Origin: Guillardia theta CCMP2712
Lineage: Eukaryota; Cryptophyceae; Pyrenomonadales; Geminigeraceae
DNA: 64,000 nt
NCBI RefSeq assembly: GCF_000315625.1
Contig: NW_005434658.1
Coordinates: forward strand, 481,203-545,202
Direction: 5' to 3'
Part shown: piece by piece, positions 23,000 through 34,744 of the stretch
Layout: every line of letters begins with the position of its first letter
Position numbering within the stretch: the stretch's first letter is position 1
Notes under the pieces: generated by a model
What the model saw: only the letters and a program-made list of their open reading frames with translations
What the model was told of the DNA's origin: nothing
The model's database searches: none
Program-made: the position numbers and the translations under genes

Positions 23000-23870
23000 A
23001 GTGCGTCCAGACTGCTGAGTCAAGTTCCCGCCGTAGGTTACCAGCCGCTGAGCTGTTCGATGACGCGGCGATGGCACATGAGTCCCGGAGTCCGATGACG
23101 GGAGTCGGATCATGCGACGGAGGCCCGGGCCGGGGGGGGGGGGGGGGCGCGGGGCGCGGGGCTCTCTACCGGGCACTCGGAGGCTCCGACCCCGGCTGGT
23201 CGGAGGGCCGCTCCCGGGCTGGGCCCGCCGGGCCCGGCGCCGATCGAACGGGCCGGCCATATTGTTATGACGGGGCCCGGTAAGGGCCCAGCCCCGCCGA
23301 CGGTGGCGGCCGAGCCTGAAGAGAACTGAGTCACACTGAATCACGAGTCAGAGCGATGCATCATCTCGGACTCCGTCCGGCGGCCGGGCGGCTGGTCAAG
23401 TTCAAGGCCCGGCCAGAGAGAAGGCCCGGCCCTTGACTCAGATCATCGGAATCATTGAACCCCGCAGTCCGGGGGCAGGGGCGTCGGTCACGGTCCTAGC
23501 CTGGCCAGCGGCTTGCGCCGGGCACTGAGCCGCTGGCACTCCGAGGCTCAGTGTGCCACCCGGTCACGCCATTGCGGCCATCACTGAGTCATCCGGTGCG
23601 GTCGGAACCCTCAGTGACTCAGTATACTGCGGCCTGACCGTTGAACCCTTTTAGAAACCCTAAAACCTTAACTGCCCGGAGCGAAGGGGGCAGAATTGAC
23701 CGGATGAGACAGCCTCGTACCCCACCTACCATTTTATACCACTCATATGGTTGATTGTAAACCCTCATACCCCCAAGTTTACTCTGCAGTACCCCCACCT
23801 TTTTCCATGTCGGGTACTCTCGTTGATTTGAGTACCCTCACCCACCTTCCGGTAGTTGACACTGCTGGTT
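23000..23870. repeat. GC-rich element followed by C-rich element in divergent gap
   Basis: About 23020-23660 is very GC-rich with palindromic pieces (GGGCCCGCCGGGCCCGGC, GGCCGGGCGGC) and repeated ACTCAGTG/GACTCAG words. A run of 13 or more G occurs near 23134. From about 23690 to 23850 it switches to the C-rich class (TACCCCACCTACC, GTACCCCCACC, CTCACCCACC). Both lie between the glycosyltransferase start (minus) and the next gene's ATG at 23890. No coding signal is seen. Confidence 0.55.
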
Positions 23871-23889
23871 GACTCGGAATGCTCAGTTG

Positions 23890-26124
23890 ATGTCGCAGGG
23901 GTCCGAAGATTCGGTGAGCGACGGTGGCGGCGGCGCAGCCAGGAGGCCCCAAGGAGCAGGGAATGGAGGAGAGGACCATGGCAGAGAGAAGAGTGCTCGA
24001 GCAAGCGAGCATGGCAGCATGAGCTCGAGATCCAATGGAGCGAAGAGCCCCAAGTCAAGGATTGAAGCAGCTCTTATCAGCCGAGCTGTTGACCTTCATG
24101 CTAGTCCGCTGAAGAGGAGGATCGCCAGCCCTGAGCGAGTGAAGGCACAAAGTGCAGCCCGAGTCTCAGAGGAGGGAGAAGATTCTCCGGATCAAGGCGA
24201 CGAGGGCTACATGTGGCCCCTCCTGGGCAGCAAGCATTCACAGGATGAAATATCTGAGCATTTCTGGGGCGATGCTGTGAGGAGAATGCACTTGTTGGAG
24301 CAGGAAAACCGAGAGAAGACGTTTGAAAAGGCCAAGAATTTGTTTGAGGCCCACGCGAGGAAAGAATCCAACCACCCCCGCAGTCAGGAGCCATTCCTGC
24401 CTAAACTGAAACTTCATGGACTGAATCGTAACAAATCCATCAGTTTAGAATCCTTAATCACTCCCAGGGGCGTGAACGTCGCGAAAATGCAGAGGCTTGT
24501 ATCGGCAGACACTTCGTTCGAGTCGCAGACAAGGTAACCTGTACGTTTCCTGGTCACGTCAACTTAACGACTTCGGACGGTCAGTTCGAATGATTTTCGT
24601 GCTTCGATGTCTCAAAAGTGGACTCAACCCATGAAGACCGCGAGAACATTTCGGGAGCTGAAGGAGGAAGACCAAGAAGCAATGTCGACACTGGTGAGAT
24701 GAGACAGGATGAAAGATCGCAGCCGATGGGCCTTGACTTGACAACATTCGCAGCTCAGGTCCAGTTTGCGCAACCTTTCTTCAGTCAACCTGCAGCTGAA
24801 AAGAGAGGTCCTTGCAAACTGCTCAACGTCTTGCTCTGTTGTGACATCTCTCGATCAGCACATTCGGCTCCACTCCGTCATCCTGAAAAGCCCTGAGACC
24901 GATTGCTCGGAGTACTTTGCGGACTCGCGATCGTGCTTGCGGGATGTGAGTTGATTTGACATGTTGGCGGGTGGTCCCTGCGGCCGGCCATTGACTTTCT
25001 TGGTTGGGATAGACGAAGATGTTGATACAGAAGCTGAACCAAGGCTTGCGCGACATGCTGGAGCTCGACAAGGAGGAGATGATGTACGATAGCTGCTACT
25101 GGCCAGAGGTGAACAAGACCGTTGGTGTGGTCTCGAAGGTTCGCCCTGCCTGTGCTGACCTGAGCCTGACCTGTCTCGACAGGTTCCATCGATCATGAGA
25201 GAGAAGCTCATCAGTCAGGCGATCAACAGAGATGCTTCCTGCAAGTGAGACCCTCCCACATGTCGACCTGACGTTCCGGTGGTGACAAGATGGTACGGTA
25301 GGATGAGTATCGTGCGGAGGGTGCAGCAGGAGGCTTCAGTGAGGGAAAGCGCATTGAAGAAGTTGTTGAAGTCGGAAGGAGAGATGTCTGCTGAGGTGAT
25401 GATGGGCTTTCTGATTGTCGACTGGTTTGCTCGCTCCTCTCATGCGATGAGCAGGAAAAACGCAAGCAGATGTTGAGGAACAAGAGCAGAGAAAAGGCAT
25501 GGGAACTTTTAGTTTGATGCGAGAGGGCAGGGCTGTGACTGTAGTGCAGGAGTTGATCAAGCTGAAGAAGACTTGGCTTACAGTCTTGACCTCCACTCGC
25601 TCAATCAGTACGCTCGTTGACTGTTGCTTGTCGAGTGGGCAGTGAATGGCTGTCAGAAATCTTCTCGAACATCTTCAGGATACGAAAAGCGATCTCGATT
25701 CTGGTAAGGCCGGGTCATGGTCTTGACCGAATTCTCAAAGAGCCTGCATGCAGCAATGTCGGAGCGCCAGGATGATTCAAAGATTGATGAGGAATACGAC
25801 GAGGAACATCTGAGGGGGTCTAGTGAATGCTAGCTGCAGGTCAAAATTTCGATGGAGAGAGAGGAGAGTGGCGAAGCAGAGGTAACGTGCATTTTCGCAC
25901 AAGTCAAGAGGGGTTGAAGCGTGCTGGCAGAGTCCAGCGGTGGCTCTACCGATGCATCTTATCGAAAAGATGGCAGAAGCTTCGCACGATGGTACTTGTG
26001 ACGTTTGAACTATGTCATGTGATTTTGAGTTGCTGTCTGCAGAACATGGACATCATATCTGCATTCTTGCAGGTACTTGCAGCAGCAGAAATCTACATTC
26101 ACCCTGGGGATTATTATTATCATT

Positions 26125-26209
<85 letters not shown>

Positions 26210-28279
26210 CTGATTGATTGGACGATGCTGATCGCTACCATGACAACCTGACGTTATGGCCCTGCCCTCTCTCGCACTCTGCTCAGGAGGTCAAGCGATC
26301 TCGCGGCTTCTGCCTGCAGGTGGACGAGCTTGAAACTCGTCACAAAGTTGGTCGTGAGGGGAGCGGCAGGTGCGGCGATACCTGCAGAGGGTGAGGAAGA
26401 TTCAAAGGGCCATGAAGGAATTTCTTGAGTCGACTCGGTGACGCAGCGCAAGGTCAGGCCATGGAACGTGTAGGGCTGATGGGCAAACATGGCAGGGAGA
26501 CCAGGAGGCTTCACTTGCACTGCGTCGACTTGTACGAGAAGAACTTCATCATCCGGACTCTGAAATCTGTAGCCTCCAACTCCACCTCCACCTCTCCTCT
26601 GCTTCCTCATCCTCTTTCCTCCCCTCCTTTCTTCTTTCTCCTTGTCCTCTTTGTCCTTGTCTTCCTCCTCTTCTCTTCACTTCTCTTCTTCCTCCACACC
26701 ACCCCCTTCCCCCCTCCCCCAACCTAGCCCTTCCTTCTCCTGCTTCTGAGGCTCCTCCTCCACCACCACCAACGCCACCACCGCCGCCACCACCTCCTCC
26801 CCTCCCTTAGCCCCTGTGCTGGTCTCCTCACTTCTTTTCAATTCTCCCACTCCTCCGCGTCCTTGTCTTCTTGTCCTGCTGCAGCCATCGATTCAGCCCC
26901 CACTGACTTTGTACATCGATCAGGCACATGAGCTCTTCAACCCAGGGGTAAAATTCGAGCATCCCAAGTCCTCGGAGGTGAAATCGTTGAAGATCGAAAG
27001 GTGCGAAAGATTGAACAAGCAGCACTTGTTTGTACTGGATGGCTTTCATGCTATTTCCTCGTATCTTGCTTGCTTGTTCCTATTTTCCTGTTTTCAGTGT
27101 TTGATCATGACGATTCTCATCGTCGATTCACTCTTCCACTTCTCTTCTCAACCTTTGGCTACACCATCGTAATCATTATCTGATCGCTTATTTCGTTCCA
27201 CAGGGAGGTCAAAGAAGACTTCATTCGCAAGGTTACAGACATCCAACAAGTCTGTCTCACTGCTCACTTCCGCTACCAGCGTCTCAAACTCAAACGAAAG
27301 GAATACATTCTGGCTTCCCAGCACTATGACGCGCAGGTCAGTTGGAGGAGGAGGAGGAGGAGGAGGAGGAGGAGGAGGAGGAGGAGGAGGTGGTGGTGGT
27401 GGTGGTGATGTTGGCAGTGGCGCAGGATTGTTGCAAGACTCATTTCATTTCAGGTTTCCATCTGGAAAGACAAGCTCATGCAGGTTGAAGGAGGGACGTC
27501 GGAGGTAGATGGCTGAGAAGCCAGCAGGTCATGTTGTTTCGAGACGCCATGAGCGACTGGTTCGCAAACGGAGAAGTGAGTCTTGCCCCACATCTCCTCC
27601 CCTCCATGCTTGCAGCCCATGCACGTTGCTGCCTTTCCTGTACCTTCTCTCTCCTTGTTTTCTTTCCTTCACCGGAGGCGTCCTCTCCTCTTGCTGCTTC
27701 CAGCCCTTCTCGTCTCCTGCTCTCACATGCTGGGTTGCATTTGCTGCTTCGCTATTCAGAAGCTTCTTTGTCCTCTCTCTCTCATTTCAGTATCGCAGTA
27801 TGATCAGCAAAAGGTGCACCAGCTCCAAACAGGTTTCACTTCCTCCCGTTCCCTCCCTCTCCCTCCCTCCTCTCCCTCCCTCCCTCCCTCCTCTACCTCC
27901 CTCCCTCCCTCCCTCCCTCCCTCCCTCCTTCCCTCCCTCCTTCCCTAGCTGCCATCTCTCATTCTCTTCCTCTTGCTCCAGGAATCTTCGGGCCTGCCAT
28001 GGCGAGCAAGACCATGGGGCTGGAAAATCCAACTCGTCCTGTCCGACCCATCTGGACAGGTGAGGGCGGCAAGAGGAGGAGGAGCGCTGACAGGAGAGCA
28101 GGCTGTTACGCTCTCAGTGAGGAGGAAGCATGTGAAATGCTGCGAGAATGCAATCGAACAGCAGGGAGCACACGCATGAGGTCAGGTTCTCTCCTCCTCT
28201 TCCTCCTTCTCTGACAAACCCTGGCAGACGCGCGTTGTTCCCCGAGGCAAGGATGCAGTTTTTGGAGGAGAGCGCATGA
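23890..28279 (+). CDS. Large multi-exon coiled-coil protein, unknown
   Basis: Exon 1 (23890-24534) encodes a Ser/Gly/Arg-rich N-terminus and then helical sequence (LLEQENREKTFEKAKNLF). More than fifteen later exons keep a charged, helical style: SQKWTQPMKTARTFREL, MLIQKLNQGLRDMLELDKE, RRVQQEASVRESALKKLL, RRYLQRVRKIQRAMKEFL, KEDFIRKVTDIQQVC, SIWKDKLMQVEGG, QVMLFRDAMSDWF and EEEACEMLRECNRT. The last exon ends MQFLEESA with TGA 28277-28279. Many introns carry microsatellites (GAT, GGA, CCCTCC). No known domain was recognised. It could be two adjacent genes, because some joins between 25250 and 27000 are uncertain. Its 3' end is 152 bp from that of the BTB gene. Confidence 0.5.
26125..26209. repeat. 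(ATG)n microsatellite, intronic
   Basis: About 28 uninterrupted trinucleotide units. All frames through it are open (poly-Asp, poly-Met or poly-His on the two strands), which explains spurious open frames here. It most likely lies in an intron of the large coiled-coil gene. Confidence 0.95.
27343..27410. repeat. (GGA)n then (GGT)n repeat, intronic
   Basis: GGAGGA units followed by GGTGGT, inside an intron that begins with GTCAGTTG after exon LASQHYDAQ. A second low-complexity tract of CCCTCC units lies at about 27840-27950 in the intron after the VSQYDQQKVHQLQ exon. Confidence 0.85.
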
Positions 28280-28431
28280 AGACCCTTGACTGCAAACCTC
28301 CCTTCCTCCCTCTCTCCACCACCACTACCTCCTCCTCCTCCTCCTCCTCCTCCTCTATTGCCACCCCTCCTCCTTTGCTTCTTCTCCCCTCCTCCCATGC
28401 CCTTCGCGCTCGCTCTCCCTGCTCATGTATT

Positions 28432-31267
28432 CTAATCTGCTTCAACAAACTTCGAGTCTGTGTGAGTGGCCGTAGCGAACTTGAGCATGTTGAACATGAG
28501 CCGAGCTCCGTCTGTCTTCACCCGCCACCCATAGAAGCTCGCGTCCGACGAGCCCGGCCGGCAGTTCCACACCACCACCTGAACAAGTTTCAACTTCCCT
28601 CCTCCCTCCTCCCTCCTCCAATTACCTTCCCCTTCCTCTTCCCCTCGGGCAGGCTCACCAGCACCTGCACGCCTGAGGTCACTCGAGCAGGGGTGCAGGT
28701 CGGAGGGGGGAGGGTACCAGAGGAGCTCCGGAGCTCCACTCGGCCACCAAGACGCTGCAGTCCATGCCAACCTTCTTCTCGAGGGACTGATGCCTGCGCA
28801 ACGTTACTCTCCTCCTCGCAGCCGAGCAGACTCACATGCTCTCCTCGCCCCCCGAGAAGCTTCTCACGCCTTCCAGCATCTCCCCGCACTTGGGGAACCG
28901 CGCGAGCTGAGCTTCACAACGGCGCAGCGTCAGCTCTTGCCCACCTGACACTCTCCCGGCATGGCATGGCATGAACTGCAAAAGTCGCCCGGACACGCAC
29001 ATCCTCCTGCTCAGCCCGTCATGACCCTCCTGCGCTCGTAGAGCAGGTGAGAGAGGTACCCCTCCCCATCGTTGAGTGCGTAGGCACCGACGACGATGCC
29101 GACTCCTCCCTCCACAGCGTCTGCCAGGACGTCGCCGAGAGCCTCGGGGTCGTGAAAGTCGGCGTTGGACCAGAGGAGGACGCTGAGCAGGGGCATGAGG
29201 GACAGGAGGCGGGAGGGAGGAGCACCTGTGGTAGGTGAGCAGCTGCTCCAGTGAAGGGTTGCGAAGGTGCGCCAGGAAGATGTCGACCTGCGACCGAGTG
29301 ACGCGGGGAGGAGGAGAGGACATGGGACTGACTTGCGTGCAGCCGGCCCGGAGGAGCTTCAATCTCACGTCCTCCCGATAGTCCTCGAACGTCTCCGCGC
29401 ATACGAGAAGGATCCTTCACGGCAAAGGTCACGAGGTCATGGAGGGTGGAGGTCACCTGAAGGAAGGGAGATTTCTTGCCGCTTCCATCTTGCGCAGTTT
29501 GATCTTCTTCCTGAGGGAGAGCAGCGCCTCCAAGATCTCAAAGAGGTACCATTCTTCTGTCCCCGCGCGCGGCCTCTTGGTCCTGTCGCCAGACACTGAG
29601 AGCAACTCAGGGGCGGGAGGCTGGAGAGGAAGCAGCGACCTATTCCTTGCCCGTCCATCTTGTCGATCAGGGGCTTGATCTCGGGGCTCGAGGTCAGCAG
29701 GAATTCCTTGCCGAGGGCATACGCGTGCTCCATGTCGGAGATCGCCTCGTGCCGCAAAGTGTCGAGCATGGCGCGCTTTGAGATCTTCAAGACTTTCCCC
29801 CGGTCTACCTCAGGGAGGTTGGAGGCCAAGACTGGGATACATCGCTCAATCTCCTTGTCCGCTCCTACAAGTCGTCAGGGTTCAGGTCGGAGGTTGATCG
29901 CAGCGGTACCATGCTTGACGCACTGAATGAGAAGATCGCAAACTTGATCGTAGCCGATGGAAGGGTAGAGAGACATCGCTTGCCGCAAGTTCACTCTGTT
30001 GACTTCTCGCTTCAGGTCCTGCGCATCCACACATTCACATCTCTCGGCGAGCTCTCTGCGTCCACCTGCAACACTATGTTCCTGCTCGAGATCGCGCAGA
30101 ACAAGAAGTCTTGAGGAGGTTTCGGTTTTCTCCCGTGAGAGATCCGCATCACTTCATTCATCGCCTCTACCTGCCGGCTCACCGTCACCACATAGACCAG
30201 CCATGTCAAACCATCTTCAGACCGGGAGAAGACCGATGTCGTCGTCCCCCAGGTAGTTCTCAAAGCTCGAGACTATCTGAGCGATGGACCTCGTCTTGAA
30301 GTACTTGAGCGCCGGCTGGTCCCACGACCTGCAAGGTTGATTGAACGGAGGTGAAAGGCTGTTGGAAGTTGCGACCCTTTCAAGAAGTAGATAGCTGTGC
30401 GAGAGTCTAAAGTCTTGTCGAAGAAGATGCGACAAAGAACAACGATCTGATAGCGGAACAACTCTCAGCAGCAAGATTTCCAACTTCTAACTCACTTGTC
30501 CACATTTCAAATCGTCGGCAATGGAACATATGTTCAAGCATCTTATCACATCTCAGCGCAAAAATGAAACACGAGAAGATTGCAACCAACCTAGTTGGAT
30601 TGACTTCCAACTTCTTCATCTTTTTGAATACCTTGCCATCAATTGAAATCACAACCATGTTATCCCTCATCATCTCTCGTACCGTCTCTTCGAAGCCCTC
30701 CCTTGCAACACCATCTCCATACCAGATCAGCGTCAAAGTCACCCGACAGGTTCTCACCAGTGTAGAGCAAATGGACAAACAGTTCGAAGTCGTCATCATC
30801 GTAATCGACTTGTATTCTGTCGTTCCTTCTCGCGAGAAAGCACTTCAAGTCACTGATCGAGAGGCAAGGAGCAAGTATGGCTCACTCTGAAGCAGGATCC
30901 ATGAGCATCTCTTGAAACCGCAGACTCTCTCTGCACAAGACGAATTTGTGCCTTGCAACAAGGGGTTCAATCATATCATCGAGCACGACAATGAGGGTAC
31001 AGGTGGTAGCTCTGGTTCTGACAGGTCACGGTCACCTGCGATCATGAAGGTCATCTGGGCGAATACAAGACTCTCTCGCAGACAGGTCAGAGCACGCACG
31101 TCGGAGAAGTGTCCATGCTCAAGCATCCAGGCTTCAGGCTTCCTCATCTCGAGGAGAGACTCTTCCCCCTCTTCCTCCTCTTCCTCCTCTTCCTCCCCCT
31201 CCCCCGCTTCCCCAGCTCTGTCATCGTCGCTGTCTACTTCGATCTGTCCGCCCCTGAATGACGCCAT
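28432..31267 (-). CDS. BTB-domain protein with large C-terminal region
   Basis: BTB domains dimerise and often recruit Cullin-3. The ATG at complement 31265-31267 starts an acidic N-terminus, then the BTB fold: HGHFSDVRAL, MIEPLVARHKFVLCRES and NDRIQVDYDDDDFELFVHLLYTG. Middle exons are helical (NLRQAMSLYPSIGYDQVCDL, VLASNLPEVDRGKVLKISKR, HEAISDMEHAYALGKEFLL). Exons near 29000-29200 and 28432-28600 encode a different module: VLLWSNADFHDPEALGDVLA, VEGGVGIVVGAYALND and finally FYGWRVKTDGARLMFNMLKF with TAG at 28432. That block recalls a glutamine-amidotransferase-like fold found at the ends of some bacterial surface proteins, a tentative match. About ten exons; joins are approximate. Confidence 0.7.
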
Positions 31268-31479
31268 CCCCCCAATGCGGCCCGAGTAGCTTTCCCGCCT
31301 CCCCTTGCGCGTCAAGGCTTGTCCCGTCCCCGCTTGCTTGCGTGCTCAACTTGAAGGCATCTGATCAGTGACCATCGGACTCGCTTGCGAGGACTGAGTC
31401 CGAGAGGCTCCTCGAGTCTTTTGTGTGTCTGCGAGTTTCCCCGTCGCAAGCGGCTCAGCTACTGCACAGCTTCCTTCTA

Positions 31480-32000
31480 CCGTATGCCCTGGCAGGTTCC
31501 CGTCAGATCCCAGGTCAGATCGTATGTGACACCGGTAGTTCAGATGAGTGACGGGCTACGCCGTGCCACGGTGGCGGACAGCTAGCGACTTGAACCGGGC
31601 CCGCACTGGGCCCGCACCGTCCCGTGCCCCCCACCGGCGGCCCCCGTGTGACGGGTGGCCCGGGCAATGCCGGATGAGGGTGGGTAGACTTGGGGAAAGG
31701 GTGGGGTAGTAGTACTGGGTCATCACATACAGGAGTTAAAAATATGAATTTTTTAAACCCGGCGGAAGTACATCCACCCTACCCCACATCTAGCCTCTCC
31801 TGGACAATCATACCCCCACTCAATCACATGCAAAGATGATCACCCAAGCGAGATGGACTTAACCCATAATTTATCTATGAATATCACCCCTCCTTGATAG
31901 TTATCGCGGGGTACCACCCTACACGAAGAGTACACACATCCCTAGTGGACCCCCCTTGTACAAGGACTACCCCTCTATTTGAAGGATGCAGGTGGCCCTG
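31480..32000. repeat. GC-rich element plus G-rich/C-rich element in divergent gap
   Basis: About 31550-31680 is GC-rich (GGGCCCGCACTGGGCCCGC, CCGGCGGCCC). It is followed by G-rich sequence (GAGGGTGGGTAG, GGGTGGGGTAG near 31680-31720), then C-rich sequence (CACCCTACCCCAC near 31775, CCCCCACTC, CTACCCCTC) to about 31990. It lies between the BTB gene (minus) and the small gene at 32217 (plus). Confidence 0.55.
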
Positions 32001-32216
32001 TACCCTTTATTATTCACTTGTCGTGGATTGATGACGGGAGGAGCGACAGCAGCAGTCGCAGCCGTCAGTCAGCAGCGCAACTCCGAGCACGACGCGATCT
32101 GTGAGTCAAGCACATAGGGAGGACGAAATTTATCTGAAGCTTGGGTAGCAGACGTATCAACAAGCAACATACACATCATCACAACACGTGTGCTGGATCG
32201 AACAGCTGCGTTTATA

Positions 32217-32645
32217 ATGAGTGCCACACGTTTCGTGGACGGGAGAGCTGTACATGAAGTCATGGACTGGCGTTTCGACAACGTTCCCATCCTCGATGTC
32301 AAGAACACAAACGACATTTCAAAGTTTACATGGATGTCTGTCAACGAATACCTCGAAGCATTATCCAACGACTCGCCTAAGACTGAAGGGATGAATGAAG
32401 ACCTGCACAACAGCCCAGTGATCGTTGGTAGGATCCACACCAACACTCCAACACGCACCGACTCGGGTGATCACTTGCATGCACCATTGCTTCATGTACA
32501 GGAAGACGAGCTGCACAAGCGCAAGTTTTGCTCATCGGATTTCTTGTCAGTTGGCACGTCATCAACCTTTGCTGAACCTTGCTCTGAGCAGCAGGAAGGA
32601 ATGGATTGCATTTTTACGGATGAGTCATACAATATACAGGAGTGA
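32217..32645 (+). CDS. Small hypothetical protein
   Basis: One open frame of 142 codons from ATG 32217 with mixed, non-repetitive composition: RAVHEVMDWRFDNVPILDV, SKFTWMSVNEYLEAL, and a C-terminal part rich in Ser, Glu and Cys. A possible in-frame intron (GTAGGATCC at about 32429 to TGTACAG near 32501) would remove about 24 residues. No family was recognised. It stands alone between two repeat-bearing gaps; codon quality is fair. Confidence 0.45.
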   Translation: MSATRFVDGRAVHEVMDWRFDNVPILDVKNTNDISKFTWMSVNEYLEALSNDSPKTEGMNEDLHNSPVIVGRIHTNTPTRTDSGDHLHAPLLHVQEDELHKRKFCSSDFLSVGTSSTFAEPCSEQQEGMDCIFTDESYNIQE

Positions 32646-32999
32646 ACAGAAAGTGCAGGGGCTACAATGGTGTAGTGTAAGTGATGTAGAGCAGGGGGGC
32701 TACAGCGATGCAGCAGATGTAAACTAGTGTCTATATCCAAGATTCGAATCCAACCCTTAGAGAATTGATGTCAACTGCAAAAGGACCAGGATTTCTCCCA
32801 ATCCGTCACAGACTCTTTTCCAGACTGTACCGAGCAAGAAAAGAGATGTTAAAAATCTTCCAGAACATTCAAAGTCTTCAACATTTTTGGAAGATCCAGT
32901 TTCAACTTTGTAATGTTCCGAATAGCTCGTGAATGCAAGCGAAATAAAGTTCCCAGTGAAGGTTTGATTTCTATGTAGTAGGGGTTCGGCAGTGGTTCC

Positions 33000-33320
33000 G
33001 CCATTCCCAGGGGGAGGCTTGCCAGTGGCTTGTCGGGCCTGACAAGCCTGTCGTTCCAAGTTCGCCTCCGAGTACCGTCACTGACTCCGCGGCTTCTCGA
33101 AGGCTTCAAGTTACCGTAGTGCGGTGAGGTGGCCCAGTGACCCTGACACCGTGCGGCTGTCCACCGGCAACCCTCATCCGGAGTCCTGGCAGGCCAGGCT
33201 GGGCCCGGGCCGGGTGACGGCGGGCTCACAGAGTCAGGGACTCAGTGATCCGGGACCCGCCGGCCCGGCCGGGGGCGGCACGGTGACTCGAAGGCCAAAA
33301 GTAACGGTTCGTTATAAGGT
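33000..33320. repeat. GC-rich palindromic element
   Basis: GC-rich block with GGGCCCGGGCCGGG, CCCGCCGGCCCGGCCGGGG and words such as GACTCAGTG. It lies upstream of the MsrB-like gene (head-to-tail gap 32646-33550). The flanks (32700-32990, 33340-33550) show nothing further. Confidence 0.5.
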
Positions 33321-33550
33321 TTGATGTTGTTTTGACGTAACATCATGGGCCTTGTCGGACTCCAGCCGGCATCATGGCCAGCCAACGACCTGAGTGGTCA
33401 AAGACCGAGATGCTGAGATGAAGGAGGGGAACCAACGGTAGCACAGCGCATAGTGACCTCGAAGCCAACGAAATACTGATGTGCTGCAGAGCGAGAGAAG
33501 TTTGTGACTAAAATCTGAATTGAAGACTTAAAATAAGGGCTTGAGGGTTG

Positions 33551-34588
33551 ATGCCAGGGTTGATGCCGATCAGAGCCTCCTGTATGATGTGGGTTCTCTT
33601 TGCTCGTTCATGCATATTGCTGTGGTTGTCTTGCATGCTCTCCAGAGTGATGGTTCTTGCTTTTGATGCCCCTGAGGATCGTTGGGAAGGGGGAATCGAC
33701 AGAAACGGAGTTGTGAACTGCGAAATGTCCATCAAAGGAGGCAAATGTCAGTCTAAGGCCAACTGCGTATTCAACCTGACGGCAAAGCAAGACCGTTTCT
33801 GTATGAAAGATACAATGGAACCGGCTCACCTTGGGTCACATGTTGGTCAAACTGCTTCTGGAATATACACATGTGCATGCTGTAACTCAACATTGTTCCA
33901 TTCTTCAAAGAAGATAGACACGGGGTCGGGATATGCTACCTTCATTTCTCCAATCGAGCACGGGTCTGTTGGATACAAGCACCATGAAGGCTCTTGGTTA
34001 CATCATCCGCTCGATACAGGAATTCACTGTGAATATTGCGGATCGCACCTTGGTTTGATGGCTGAACTTAAACGACCAAACCTCTGAGTGCATGGCAGGG
34101 AATGTACGCGAAGATGGCCCTCCCCCGCACGGGAGAAGATACATGGTGAACTCCGCTTGTCTCAAATTCTTTTGCGACTTTCCTGGATGCTCACGAAATG
34201 ACGAAGAATTTTTCCGCTCGAAGCAAGTAAGGAGGCCATTAAGACCTTGAAGGAGCTTAGGGAACCTGATTCTTATGTTAGCTAGGGGCCAAGTGGAGGG
34301 CCTTCGACATCGGCGAAAGCTTTGAAGTGAGAGTGAGGCGGATGCAAATCATTATCACAGCAGTGGCATGTATGTGCTGTGGGGCTCGTGTTCGATGTTT
34401 TGCTGACTGACTTTACAGGCGTCTGCGTCCCTTTCACGTTTTTGTACATGTGCTGCGGATCGCGGAAAAGGAAAGTGAAGGTCTACCACCTCGTCTCGGG
34501 TATTACTGGAGCGATGATGCCTTTGCTTTTGACCAAAGTTGTTCAGACGAGGAAAATGGCAGAGGAGCGAGGATCTCTCGAGACGTGA
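33551..34588 (+). CDS. MsrB-fold protein with degenerate active site, signal peptide and TM tail
   Basis: MsrB reduces methionine-R-sulfoxide. Two zinc-type CxxC pairs (CACC and CEYC) and the segments LTAKQDRFCMKDTMEPAH, LFHSSKKIDTGSGYATF, HCEYCGSHLG and GRRYMVNSACLKF place this in the family. Catalytic positions differ: the usual GWPSF is GYATF, the usual HLGHVF is HLGNVR, and the catalytic Cys of RYCxNS is Met. A non-catalytic role is therefore likely, although a Cys three residues after MVN remains. The N-terminus is a signal peptide (hydrophobic to VMVLA, then FDAPED). ATG choices are 33551, 33563, 33584 and 33587. Exon 1 ends at 34052, a 46-nt intron follows, and exon 2 is 34099-34226. 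Downstream exons encode a hydrophobic segment (MQIIITAVACVCVPFTFLYM) and a basic tail, ending at 34588. The exon 2/3 join is not in frame as I read it, so the tail is tentative. Confidence 0.75.
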
Positions 34589-34744
34589 ATGAATGATGCA
34601 AACTTGTGGCGCTATAGTTCTTAGGGAAAAACTTTGTAGATCTCATTGGGATTACACCACAGACAGCGAGAGAGTTACTGGGGGATTGACTTAAATTACA
34701 CTGAACAAAAGGATTGGTCGTATAAAGGAGGAGTATGAACTGCT

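Noticed and set aside
26053-26241. Open frames of poly-His or poly-Asp on both strands
   Set aside because: They are produced by the (ATG)n microsatellite and have no splice or start context of their own.
32730-32765. T-loop-like GATTCGAATCC suggesting a tRNA gene
   Set aside because: No matching acceptor, D or anticodon arms could be built around it.
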